31,197 nucleotides of DNA, from NCBI GenBank assembly GCA_045634325.1, contig JAZRAA010000049.1:1-31197 (forward strand), given 5' to 3'. A program made the translations under genes and the position numbers. The stretch is from URNF01 sp045634325 (GTDB lineage Bacteria; Bacillota; Clostridia; Oscillospirales; Acutalibacteraceae). The notes beneath the pieces were generated by a model. That model did not search any database. It saw nothing but the letters and a program-made list of their open reading frames with translations, and was not told where the DNA came from. Shown one piece after another: positions 15,966 to 22,718 of the stretch (its first letter is position 1; each line of letters starts with the position of its first letter).

Positions 15966-16637
15966 ATGTATATTGTGAATGAACGGCAACGGGAGTTGCT
16001 GACTTGGTTTATGCAGGAAATCGGTATGGCGGGTACGCCCGACGACGTCTCCACACGTCAGTTGGTGGAAACCGCACTGCAACAGGCAAATCGAGAGGGA
16101 CTCGACCGCCTTGTGAACTATCTTGCCTCTACCGACTATTACACCGCACCCGCCTCTACCCGTTTTCACGGCAACTATGAGGGCGCACTGGCGGAACACA
16201 GCTTAAACGTCGCCGCTTTGCTGTTGCGTAAAAATGAGCAATTGGGTTTAGGCTTGCCCAAAGGCACGTGTATTTTGGCGGGTTTGTGCCATGACCTGTG
16301 CAAAGTCAATTTCTACGTACAGGATTTTAAAAATCAAAAAGTCTACAAAGAAAACGGCACGAAATTTGATGCCAAAGGTCGTTTCGATTGGGAAACGGTG
16401 CCGACCTATACCATTTTGGACAACTTCCCCTGCGGACACGGGGAAAAGTCGGTGATTATGTTGCAAAACTTTTTGCGGCTGACCCAAGAAGAAATTTTGC
16501 TCATCCGCTGGCACATGGGACCGTTTGCGGCGGCGAATGAATATGATTTCAACACGGCAACCGATTTCAAACCCGAGATCGTCGCCATATTTACAGCGGA
16601 TATGGAAGCATCCGCCTTGTTTGAAGAAAAGAGGTAA
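15966..16637 (+). CDS. HD-domain phosphohydrolase
   Basis: A 223-residue soluble protein with the full set of HD metal ligands: H78 (EHSLNV), H109-D110 (LCHDLCK), H158 (CGHGEKS), H183 (RWHMG) and D212 (TADMEA). The family hydrolyses phosphate esters, often of nucleotides, with divalent metals; the substrate here cannot be told. There is no GYP motif, so it is not a cyclic-di-GMP HD-GYP enzyme. A region about residues 115-150 rich in Lys, Asp and Phe (YVQDFKNQKVYKENGTKFD) is an insert within the fold. It starts after AAGGTG and is five bases upstream of a membrane-protein gene. Confidence 0.85.
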   Translation: MYIVNERQRELLTWFMQEIGMAGTPDDVSTRQLVETALQQANREGLDRLVNYLASTDYYTAPASTRFHGNYEGALAEHSLNVAALLLRKNEQLGLGLPKGTCILAGLCHDLCKVNFYVQDFKNQKVYKENGTKFDAKGRFDWETVPTYTILDNFPCGHGEKSVIMLQNFLRLTQEEILLIRWHMGPFAAANEYDFNTATDFKPEIVAIFTADMEASALFEEKR

Positions 16638-16642
16638 AAACC

Positions 16643-17116
16643 ATGTGGCAATATGTATGGGTGTTTCTGATTTCAATGGTGCCGCTCATTGAATTGCGCG
16701 GTGCCATTCCGGTCGGCGTGGGCATGGGTTTGCCGTTATGGACGGTATACATTATCGCCATCATCGGCAATATGTTGCCCGTTCCGATTATTTTCTTGTT
16801 TGCTCGCAAGGTGCTTGAATGGGGCAAGGATAAGCCATACATCGGCAAGTTTTTCACCTTCTGTCTTGAAAAAGGACACAAAGGCGGCGAAAAACTCAAA
16901 GCGAAAGCAGGCCGTGGCTTGTTTTGGGCGTTGCTGTTGTTTGTGGCAATCCCTTTGCCCGGCACGGGTGCATGGACAGGCACACTGGCGGCGAGTTTGC
17001 TGGATATGGATTTCAAAAAAAGCACCCTTGCCGTGATGCTCGGCGTGTTGACGGCGGGTGTTATCATGGGCATTGCCAGTACGGGCGTGTTCAGTGCGTT
17101 GGGAGCGTTGTTTTAA
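16643..17116 (+). CDS. Small multidrug-export-type membrane protein (PF06695/COG2426)
   Basis: A 157-residue protein with about four to five hydrophobic segments. Family landmarks are ELRGAIPVGVGMG near residues 17-29 and IPLPGTGAWTG near 104-114, reminiscent of the re-entrant loops of DedA/VTT proteins, a relation proposed in the literature. The drug-export name rests on old annotation; lipid or small-molecule transport is as likely. It sits between the HD phosphohydrolase and a lipoprotein gene, with gaps of five and zero bases. Confidence 0.8.
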   Translation: MWQYVWVFLISMVPLIELRGAIPVGVGMGLPLWTVYIIAIIGNMLPVPIIFLFARKVLEWGKDKPYIGKFFTFCLEKGHKGGEKLKAKAGRGLFWALLLFVAIPLPGTGAWTGTLAASLLDMDFKKSTLAVMLGVLTAGVIMGIASTGVFSALGALF

Positions 17117-17518
17117 GTGAAAATGAAGTGCTTTTGGGCTATGCTGTTGGTTGTCGTTTTGCTGATGCTTTGCGGTTGCAGACAGGAGCAACAAGCCTAT
17201 AAAGAAAATTCGCCGTTGCTGGTAGGCGTGTGGCAAATGACCACCTACGTGCAGGACAAGGGCGAACAATACGATTTCACCGATAAACAGGTGGTATTTA
17301 CCTACTGTGAAGACGGCACCGGTACCAAAACGGTGGCGGGAGAAACCGAGTATACATTCACCTATTCGTATGACGGTGAAAATTTATACACCACCGCCGC
17401 CTATCCAAGCGGCAAAATAGGACTGATGCACGACCTGACCACTGTACAAGGCGACACCGTCACCACCTATTCGTATGACGAAAAAGCGACCATCACATTA
17501 AAAAAAGTACAAGAATAA
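17117..17518 (+). CDS. Small lipoprotein, unknown function
   Basis: A 133-residue protein with a type II signal peptide: short basic start, hydrophobic core LLVVVLLML, and lipobox L-C-G-C with the lipidated Cys at residue 21. The mature part is probably beta-rich, with repeating YxFTYxYD-like strands (VVFTYCEDGTGT, YTFTYSYDGENLY, VTTYSYDEKATI), like the small lipocalin-type domains of Firmicutes lipoproteins; I do not recognise a named family. GTG at 17117 abuts the previous stop and is 11 nt after GGGAG; an ATG at 17123 is the alternative and removes two residues. Confidence 0.72.
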   Translation: MKMKCFWAMLLVVVLLMLCGCRQEQQAYKENSPLLVGVWQMTTYVQDKGEQYDFTDKQVVFTYCEDGTGTKTVAGETEYTFTYSYDGENLYTTAAYPSGKIGLMHDLTTVQGDTVTTYSYDEKATITLKKVQE

Positions 17519-17551
17519 AAAGCACCCCTCGACTTGCGAGGGGTGCTTTTT
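17518..17551. terminator. Bidirectional terminator between lipoprotein gene and spoVAE
   Basis: A 14-bp perfect stem (17518-17531 with 17537-17550) with a five-base loop. It is flanked by an A-run and a T-run, so it can terminate both strands. It overlaps the stop codon of the lipoprotein gene and precedes the spoVAE stop by four bases. Confidence 0.93.
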
Positions 17552-17554
17552 ACG

Positions 17555-17920
17555 TTATGATTTATCACTGGATTTACACAAAAGACTGCTGATGAAACCG
17601 AAAAGAATAGCGGCGGTGATACCGCCGGCGGTGGCGGTGATGCCGCCTTGCAGAATGCCTAAAAATCCGTTTTGTGTGACCGCTTTTTCCACCCCTTTTG
17701 CGAGGGAATACCCAAATCCCGTGAGCGGTACCGATGCACCTGCCGACGCAAATTTGATGAGCGGGCCGTACAATCCGACAGCGGTGAGCATCACCCCTAC
17801 CACCACGAACAAACTCAAGATGCGTGCGGGGGTGAGTTTGGTGTAGTCGATGAGCAGTTGTGCAATAATGCAAAGCGCACCACCCACTGCAAATGCTTTC
17901 ACTATCATTAGAATATCCAT
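17555..17920 (-). CDS. spoVAE: Stage V sporulation protein AE (SpoVAE)
   Basis: A 121-residue inner-spore-membrane protein of the SpoVA channel, which moves dipicolinic acid into the forespore and out during germination. The family core DYTKLTPARILSLFVV and VPLTGFGYSLAKGVEKAV is clear, with three to four membrane segments. The frame is open to 18172, but GAGGAGGAG at about 17926-17934 and family length place the start at ATG 17920. Unlike the usual spoVAC-spoVAD-spoVAE operon, it stands alone here, behind a sigma-G-like promoter. Confidence 0.93.
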   Translation of the reverse strand: MDILMIVKAFAVGGALCIIAQLLIDYTKLTPARILSLFVVVGVMLTAVGLYGPLIKFASAGASVPLTGFGYSLAKGVEKAVTQNGFLGILQGGITATAGGITAAILFGFISSLLCKSSDKS

Positions 17921-17944
17921 CTTTTCTCCTCCTCTTGTCCGTGT

Positions 17945-17975
17945 TAGTATAACCCGCTCGTTTTGGCTTATACTA
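17945..17975. promoter_or_regulatory. Mirror-symmetric divergent sigma-G-like promoter (spoVAE / rubrerythrin)
   Basis: TAGTATAA (17945-17952) and TTATACTA (17968-17975) form a perfect 8-bp inverted repeat with 15 bp between. On the plus strand it reads GTATA (17947-17951), 17 bp, TATACTA (17969-17975); on the minus strand the identical layout reads toward spoVAE. Both fit the forespore sigma-G pattern GHATR-N17/18-CATWHTA, with T instead of C at the first -10 base. Each -10 doubles as the opposite -35. Predicted starts are about 23 nt before rubrerythrin and 18 nt before spoVAE. A repressor operator is an alternative reading. Confidence 0.7.
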
Positions 17976-18004
17976 TGACCATATTGATAAAAGGAGAGAT
18001 GAAG

Positions 18005-18541
18005 ATGCCCGAACTCAAAGGCACTAAAACCGAAGCCAACCTCGCCGCTGCATTTGCGGGGGAATCGCAAGCACGCAACAAGTATACGTTTTATGCTGCA
18101 AAAGCACGCAAAGACGGCTATGAACAAATTGCCGCACTGTTTGAACAGACGGCTGAAAACGAGCGTGCGCACGCAAAGATTTGGTTTGAATTGCTACATG
18201 GCACTGCCGAAACCGACCGCAATCTGTCGGATGCCGCTGACGGCGAGAAATATGAATTCACTTCCATGTACCCCACCTTTGCCGAGGTGGCAAGGGAAGA
18301 GGGGTTTGAGGACATCGCTCGTAAATTTGAGATGGTAGCACTCATCGAAAAGGACCACGAATCTCGTTTCCGTCATTTGCTTGCCAATATAGAAACGGGA
18401 TTGGTGTTTTCCAAAGACGGCGATGCAGTTTGGATTTGTCGCAACTGCGGGCATATTGCCGTGGGCAAACAAGCACCGCAGGTGTGCCCTGTTTGTGCGC
18501 ACCCGCAAGCGTATTTTGAATTACCCGCAAAGAATTACTGA
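18005..18541 (+). CDS. rbr: Rubrerythrin
   Basis: A 178-residue non-haem di-iron peroxidase that reduces hydrogen peroxide in anaerobes. The ferritin-like domain carries E20 (AFAGESQARNKY), E53 and H56 (ENERAH), E97 and the EKDHESRF helix; the C-terminal rubredoxin-like knuckle uses C145, C148, C161 and C164. Frames open earlier (17963, 17999), but AAGGAGA at 17991-17997 fits only the ATG at 18005. It is divergent from spoVAE across a mirror-symmetric sigma-G-like promoter, so forespore expression is likely. Confidence 0.95.
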   Translation: MPELKGTKTEANLAAAFAGESQARNKYTFYAAKARKDGYEQIAALFEQTAENERAHAKIWFELLHGTAETDRNLSDAADGEKYEFTSMYPTFAEVAREEGFEDIARKFEMVALIEKDHESRFRHLLANIETGLVFSKDGDAVWICRNCGHIAVGKQAPQVCPVCAHPQAYFELPAKNY

Positions 18542-18543
18542 CA

Positions 18544-18574
18544 AAAAACGGCTGTGCATGGCACAGCCGTTTTT
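18544..18574. terminator. Bidirectional terminator after rubrerythrin
   Basis: A 14-bp perfect stem (18544-18557 with 18561-18574) with an ATG loop, with A5 on the left and T5 on the right, between the convergent rubrerythrin and PAP2 genes. It should stop transcription on both strands. Confidence 0.93.
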
Positions 18575-18580
18575 AAACTT

Positions 18581-19228
18581 TTATTTTTTTCCAAGACCGG
18601 CGTGGAGGATAAACTGTGCGGCGGGGGTGTTCGCCTGCTCGATGCGACCATATAAAAAGCGGACGAGCAGGAAAGAGAGTGTGCCTGCAATGAAGCCGAC
18701 CAGCATACCGCCCATAATATCCGATGCATAATGCACGTGGATATAAATGCGGGAAAACCCGATGATTGCCGCGAATAAAAACGCCGTCCAACTGTACCGC
18801 TTATCAAACGTCCAAAATACTGCCGTCATACCCGCAAAAGCGCAGGTGGCATGTCCCGACGGGAAAGACCCCGCTTCCTTTTCGAGACCGTGTCCGATAG
18901 CCAGCCAAAACTCGTGAAAAATCCCCAGTTCGTCCACATACGGACGCGGGCGGGCAACCACTATTTTCAAAAACAGGTTAGTAAACAGCAATCCGAACAG
19001 CAGTGCTATGAGCATGGAAGCACCGCCTTTGCGGGTGCGTGCAAATAACAGAAAAACAATACCCAACGCAATGAAGAATAGACCTTTGTCACCCAAATGA
19101 GTAATAGACGGGAAAAACCAATCAAAAAACCCGCCGAAAGCACCTTCGTGCAGAGAAAACGCAAATTGTGCTACCGCCGCATCCAAACCGGCGAACACAT
19201 CGTTGAGCCATTGTGCATATATGGTCAC
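18581..19228 (-). CDS. PAP2-family phosphatase (membrane)
   Basis: A 215-residue multi-pass membrane protein with the three acid-phosphatase motifs: K88-x6-R95-P96 (KIVVARPRP), PSGH at 123-126, and S159-R160-x5-H166-x3-D170. Such enzymes dephosphorylate phosphatidic acid, phosphatidylglycerol phosphate or undecaprenyl pyrophosphate; the substrate is not determined here. The frame extends to 19330, but AGGAGT seven bases before the GTG at 19228 marks that start (VTIYAQWLND), and the upstream part crosses the promoter region. Convergent with rubrerythrin. Confidence 0.87.
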   Translation of the reverse strand: MTIYAQWLNDVFAGLDAAVAQFAFSLHEGAFGGFFDWFFPSITHLGDKGLFFIALGIVFLLFARTRKGGASMLIALLFGLLFTNLFLKIVVARPRPYVDELGIFHEFWLAIGHGLEKEAGSFPSGHATCAFAGMTAVFWTFDKRYSWTAFLFAAIIGFSRIYIHVHYASDIMGGMLVGFIAGTLSFLLVRFLYGRIEQANTPAAQFILHAGLGKK

Positions 19229-19259
19229 GATAACCACTCCTCTTGTGTTTAGTGCCTTT

Positions 19260-19288
19260 ACCATACCATATTGCATCAGCAAATGCAA
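19260..19288 (-). promoter_or_regulatory. Possible promoter of the PAP2 gene with overlapping palindrome
   Basis: On the minus strand TTGCAT (19288-19283), 17 bp, TATGGT (19265-19260); each matches consensus in four of six. TTGCAT-N6-ATGCAA at 19271-19288 is a perfect interrupted palindrome that covers the -35 region and could be an operator or simply structural chance. The region 19229-19347 holds no gene. Confidence 0.4.
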
Positions 19289-19293
19289 GCCAC

Positions 19294-19322
19294 TTGATTT
19301 TTCACATTCTCGGTGGTATACT
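19294..19322 (+). promoter_or_regulatory. Sigma-A promoter of the 2-hydroxyacid dehydrogenase gene
   Basis: -35 TTGATT (19294-19299), 17-bp spacer, -10 TATACT (19317-19322, five of six). The start is expected near 19329, about 19 nt before the ATG at 19348, whose ribosome binding site GGGAGGTGAG is at about 19334-19343. The beta-helix gene downstream likely shares it. Confidence 0.6.
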
Positions 19323-19347
19323 GTTGACAAATGAGGGAGGTGAGCGT

Positions 19348-20298
19348 ATGCGTATTGTTATTTTAGATGCAGATACCATCTCTAACGGTGACGTGTCGCT
19401 CGCACCTATCACGGCTTTGGGAGACACGACGGTGCACGATTTGTTGCCCGCCGAACAATTGCCCGCCGTTGCGGCAGATGCAGAGGTTTTATTGTGTAAC
19501 AAAGCGCAAATCTCCAAAGAATTGATGGATGCGTGCCCGCACTTGCGGTTTGTCGGCGTATTTGCCACGGGGTACAACAACATCGACCTTGCAGCCGCTA
19601 ACGCCCGCGGCATCACCGTTTGTAATGTGCCGGGCTATTCTACCGATGCGGTGGCACAGCATACCATAGCATTGATGCTCGCCCTTGCGGGCAGTATTCC
19701 GCAGTATGATGCGTCGGTGCATGCGGGGGATTGGTTGCGTTCTAAACAATTCACCTATTTCAAATTTCCACAGACGTTGCTCACAGGCAAAACACTCGGC
19801 ATTTTCGGGTATGGCGCCATTGGCAGTAAAGTTGCCGCCATCGGACGTGTGCTGGGAATGGATATTTTGGTGCACACCCGCTCACCGCACAAATGTCCCG
19901 ATGAGAAAACGGTGGATAGAGACACGCTGTTCAAGGAGTCCGACGTATTGTCTATGCACTGCCCTTTGACCGCCGAAAACGAGCGGGTGGTAAATGCCGC
20001 AACATTGTCGCTGATGAAACCCACCGCATTTTTCATCAATACCGCGCGGGGCGGGTTGATGGACGAACAGGCGGTGGCGGATGCGCTCAATGCCGGTCGC
20101 ATTGCGGGTGCGGGTATTGACGTGCTCACCCACGAGCCGATGATGGCAGACAATCCGTTGCTCACCGCTAAAAATTGTATACTAACGCCTCACATTGCGT
20201 GGGCACCGCCCGACGTGCGTACCGCACTGGTTGGGCTGGTCGCACAAAACGTGCGTGCGTTTTTAGAAGGAAACCCCAATAACGTTATAAGGGAGTAA
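19348..20298 (+). CDS. D-isomer-specific 2-hydroxyacid dehydrogenase (glycerate dehydrogenase-like)
   Basis: A 316-residue oxidoreductase that interconverts 2-keto and D-2-hydroxy acids. The nucleotide loop is G154-Y-G156-A-I-G159, and the catalytic triad R234 (NTARGGLMDE), E263 (THEPM) and H282 (TPHIAW) is complete. At the end of the second beta strand, where NAD-specific members carry Asp, the sequence is VHTRSP, so NADP(H) preference is plausible. It lacks the ACT domain of long SerA. Glycerate/hydroxypyruvate is the usual substrate for relatives of this length, but this is inference. The frame is open from 19243; ATG 19348 has the strong ribosome binding site. Confidence 0.87.
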   Translation: MRIVILDADTISNGDVSLAPITALGDTTVHDLLPAEQLPAVAADAEVLLCNKAQISKELMDACPHLRFVGVFATGYNNIDLAAANARGITVCNVPGYSTDAVAQHTIALMLALAGSIPQYDASVHAGDWLRSKQFTYFKFPQTLLTGKTLGIFGYGAIGSKVAAIGRVLGMDILVHTRSPHKCPDEKTVDRDTLFKESDVLSMHCPLTAENERVVNAATLSLMKPTAFFINTARGGLMDEQAVADALNAGRIAGAGIDVLTHEPMMADNPLLTAKNCILTPHIAWAPPDVRTALVGLVAQNVRAFLEGNPNNVIRE

Positions 20299-20303
20299 TC
20301 AAT

Positions 20304-20972
20304 ATGCAAGAAAAACTGCAAACCAAAGAACTGTATGATTTGTCTCACACCCTGGCAAAACCCCTGCTCGAAAAAACGCAGTATCCGTGGGAAGCGCTCG
20401 ATTCTATCGGTGCATTCATTCTGGAACTGGGTGCTACTTTGTCCTTGGACGACTATGACCATCCGCGTGATACCGTTTGGATTCATAAAACCGCCAACGT
20501 ATTCCCGTCGGCTTACATTGGTGAAAACGTGATTATCGGCGCAAAAACCGAGGTCAGACACGGTGCTTTTATCCGTGGCAATGCACTGGTCGGCGAAGGT
20601 GCGGTGGTGGGCAATTCAACCGAACTGAAAAATGTCATTTTGTTTGACAACGTGCAGGTGCCGCACTATAACTATGTCGGCGACTCCATTCTCGGTTATA
20701 AATCCCACATGGGCGCAGGTTCTATTACCTCGAATGTCAAAAGTGATAAAACCTTGGTCACCGTCGCGGTGGCGGGCGAGCGTGTGGAAACCGGCCGCAA
20801 GAAATTCGGCGCGATGCTGGGCGACTGCGTAGAAGTGGGTTGCGGCAGCGTGTTAAATCCCGGTACCGTGGTGGGTGCCAACAGCAATATCTATCCGTTG
20901 TCGGCTGTGCGTGGTTTTGTGCCCGCCAACAGCATTTATAAAAGACAGGGCGAAGTTGCAGAAAAACGTTGA
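20304..20972 (+). CDS. Left-handed beta-helix protein (GlmU C-terminal-like)
   Basis: A 222-residue protein. After a helical N-terminus of about 55 residues come hexapeptide repeats ([LIV]GxxxxI-type) such as AYIGENVIIGAKTEVRHGA and GNALVGEGAVVGNSTELKN, then NYVGDSILGYKSHMGAGSI and GCGSVLNPGTVVGANSNIY. This resembles the acetyltransferase half of GlmU, and clostridial homologues are often labelled UDP-N-acetylglucosamine pyrophosphorylase, but the uridylyltransferase half is absent. The acyl donor and acceptor are unknown. It begins five bases after the dehydrogenase, after a GGGAG site. Confidence 0.8.
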   Translation: MQEKLQTKELYDLSHTLAKPLLEKTQYPWEALDSIGAFILELGATLSLDDYDHPRDTVWIHKTANVFPSAYIGENVIIGAKTEVRHGAFIRGNALVGEGAVVGNSTELKNVILFDNVQVPHYNYVGDSILGYKSHMGAGSITSNVKSDKTLVTVAVAGERVETGRKKFGAMLGDCVEVGCGSVLNPGTVVGANSNIYPLSAVRGFVPANSIYKRQGEVAEKR

Positions 20973-20999
20973 ATTTATCGCCCAAAAAATTAAATTACC

Positions 21000-21039
21000 A
21001 CGGCGATATCTTCCGTTTTCGGCTGATATCGCCGTTTTT
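21000..21039 (+). terminator. Intrinsic terminator after the beta-helix gene
   Basis: ACGGCGATATC (21000-21010) pairs with GATATCGCCGT (21025-21035) around a 14-base loop, followed by T5. From here to 21160 there is no gene: the sequence is strikingly purine-rich (A and G on the plus strand) with an 8-bp inverted repeat AATTCTCT/AGAGAATT (21063-21070 and 21112-21119), and may act as an UP element for the rplM promoter. Confidence 0.87.
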
Positions 21040-21163
21040 CTATGCATTTTATTTGTGTTATAAATTCTCTGAAATGAAAAATGAAAAACAGAGCAAAACG
21101 GAGAGAAATAAAGAGAATTCGAGAGAATGAGGGATATAAATTAAAAATTCCGCAAAATAGGTC

Positions 21164-21192
21164 TTGACAGCCGAATTTGGGTGTGGTATTCT
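21164..21192 (+). promoter_or_regulatory. Sigma-A promoter of rplM-rpsI
   Basis: A perfect -35 TTGACA (21164-21169) and -10 TATTCT (21187-21192) with 17-bp spacing, in an A/T- and purine-rich setting. The leader from about 21199 to the ATG at 21239 is only about 40 nt, so no elaborate L13 leader RNA is present. Confidence 0.78.
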
Positions 21193-21238
21193 ACTTGAGC
21201 AATAAAAAAGAAAGTCTAGAAAGAGGAGGAACACCCCT

Positions 21239-21667
21239 ATGTCCACTTACATGGAAAAAGCCGGTAAGGTTGAGCGCAAATGGTATGTGCTGGATGCCGC
21301 CGGAAAATCTTTGGGTCGTGTTGCTGCCGAAGCCGCTGTGTTGCTGCGCGGTAAGCACAAACCCACCTTCACCCCTCATGTTGATTGCGGCGATTTCGTC
21401 ATCGTTATCAACTGCAAAGATGCTGTTCTGACCGGCAAAAAGTTGGAGCAGAAAAAATGGCAGCGCCATTCCGGTTGGGTTGGCGGTCTGAAAGAGACCA
21501 AATATGCCACCTTGATGGCTACCCGTCCTGAGAAAGCAATGGAACTTGCTGTTTATGGCATGATTCCCAACAACACCATCGGCGATGCCGCTTACGGTCG
21601 TCTGCACTGCTATGCAGGCAGCGAGCATGCGCATGCCGCTCAGAAGCCCGAAGCTCGGGAATTTTAA
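21239..21667 (+). CDS. rplM: 50S ribosomal protein L13
   Basis: A 142-residue early-assembly protein of the large subunit. It carries the L13 blocks KWYVLDAAGKSLGRVAAEAA, LRGKHKPTFTPHVDCGDFV and MIPNNTIGDAAYGRL. Ribosome binding site AGAGGAGGA lies at about 21221-21229. It forms the usual pair with rpsI, here with its own promoter and away from the main ribosomal block. Confidence 0.97.
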   Translation: MSTYMEKAGKVERKWYVLDAAGKSLGRVAAEAAVLLRGKHKPTFTPHVDCGDFVIVINCKDAVLTGKKLEQKKWQRHSGWVGGLKETKYATLMATRPEKAMELAVYGMIPNNTIGDAAYGRLHCYAGSEHAHAAQKPEAREF

Positions 21668-21685
21668 GGAAAGGGGTAACGAAAC

Positions 21686-22090
21686 ATGGATTACAACAAA
21701 AGACCGTACTTCTACGGTACCGGCAGAAGAAAGAAATCCGTTGCCCGCGTCCGCTTATATCAGGGAACCGGCAACGTGACCATCAACGATCGTTCTATGG
21801 ACGATTATTTTGGTCTGGAAACCTTGAAACTCATCGTGCGTCAGCCGCTGGAACTCACCGGCCTGACCGAAAAATTTGACATCGAATGCCGCGTAGCCGG
21901 CGGCGGTGTGACCGGCCAAGCCGGTGCAATCCGCCACGGTGTTGCTCGTGCTCTGCTGCAATACAACAGCGAAGAACTCCGTTCCGAACTGAAAAAAGCA
22001 GGCTTCTTGACCCGCGACCCTCGTATGAAGGAAAGAAAGAAATACGGCCTCAAAGGCGCGCGTCGTGCACCGCAGTTCAGCAAACGTTAA
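21686..22090 (+). CDS. rpsI: 30S ribosomal protein S9
   Basis: A 134-residue protein of the 30S head whose C-terminal tail reaches the P-site tRNA. It contains YGTGRRKKSVARVRLYQGTGN and GGGVTGQAGAIRHGVARALL, and ends in the diagnostic KGARRAPQFSKR. GGAAAGGGG precedes the ATG, 18 nt after rplM. Confidence 0.97.
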   Translation: MDYNKRPYFYGTGRRKKSVARVRLYQGTGNVTINDRSMDDYFGLETLKLIVRQPLELTGLTEKFDIECRVAGGGVTGQAGAIRHGVARALLQYNSEELRSELKKAGFLTRDPRMKERKKYGLKGARRAPQFSKR

Positions 22091-22107
22091 TTTCATCTTT
22101 TGCAATC

Positions 22108-22139
22108 AAAAAGACCATCGCTTATGCGATGGTCTTTTT
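22108..22139. terminator. Bidirectional terminator after rpsI
   Basis: A 14-bp perfect stem (22108-22121 with 22126-22139) with a TTAT loop, A5 on the left and T5 on the right, between convergent rpsI and the SLOG gene. Confidence 0.93.
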
Positions 22140-22146
22140 CTTATGT

Positions 22147-22617
22147 TCAATCGGCAACCGAAACAATTGTCAGCCCTTTTTTCTTAGCGTAGTCGACGGT
22201 GTAGGCCGTACCGCCTTTGTTGTTTGTCAAATAACAGACACACGCACTGCTCAGTTCCACTAACTGTCGATTGCGTGCATGCATACAGTAGGGGGTGTAT
22301 TGTTCGCAGGTGTAGGTCACCTCGTCTGCGACCGTTTTGATTGCTTCATATCTGCATTTGTCGTCTTGTGACCACCGTGCCGCTTGTTCGGGGCAAGGCA
22401 AAACAAGATGCAAGCGCATGTCGGGGTGGGTTTTGCGCAACGCAACCACCACGCGCGCCGCGAGGGTGTCAAACCCGAGTGCGCCACCCGTGCAAAAGGT
22501 ACGATAGCCTTGGTTATATAATTGCACCACCGCATCGGCGGTTTTGCGTAGTATACGGGACTGCAATTCTGTGGGCAGGTTGCGATGCCCCGTAAAACAA
22601 GCGGTTGTTTGCTTCAT
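22147..22617 (-). CDS. SLOG-superfamily protein (DUF1273/YpsA-like)
   Basis: A 156-residue single-domain Rossmann-like protein. The N-terminal CFTGHRNLP motif and the later GGALGFDTLAARVV stretch are the marks of the YpsA-related SLOG group, proposed to bind nucleotides or nucleotide-derived ligands; no reaction is proven. LVLPCPEQAARWSQ and NNKGGTAYTVDYAKKKG complete the fold. The frame opens at 22674 and there is an ATG at 22647, but both lie at or before the predicted transcription start; AAGGTGA supports ATG 22617 (MKQTTACFTGHR). Confidence 0.83.
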   Translation of the reverse strand: MKQTTACFTGHRNLPTELQSRILRKTADAVVQLYNQGYRTFCTGGALGFDTLAARVVVALRKTHPDMRLHLVLPCPEQAARWSQDDKCRYEAIKTVADEVTYTCEQYTPYCMHARNRQLVELSSACVCYLTNNKGGTAYTVDYAKKKGLTIVSVAD

Positions 22618-22645
22618 TTTTGTCACCTTATCCTTTTCTGCATCC

Positions 22646-22674
22646 ATTATACCGCCGTTTTGGAAAAAGTACAA
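22646..22674 (-). promoter_or_regulatory. Sigma-A promoter of the SLOG gene
   Basis: On the minus strand -35 TTGTAC (22674-22669), 17 bp, and a perfect -10 TATAAT (22651-22646). The predicted start near 22639 rules out the two earlier in-frame ATGs. The divergent symporter gene at 22719 has no equally clear promoter in this 100-bp gap. Confidence 0.78.
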
Positions 22675-22718
22675 CTAAATATTACCACCCTTTGCATATA
22701 CTGCTGTGAGGTGGGCGT

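Noticed and set aside
17555..18172. Long 205-codon version of spoVAE
   Set aside because: The extra N-terminus would cross the divergent promoter and the rubrerythrin 5' region; the GAGGAGGAG site and family length support the 121-residue form.
21040..21160. Purine-rich stretch considered as an L13 leader RNA or small gene
   Set aside because: It lies upstream of the consensus TTGACA-TATTCT promoter, so it is not in the transcript. No open frame with a ribosome binding site is present.
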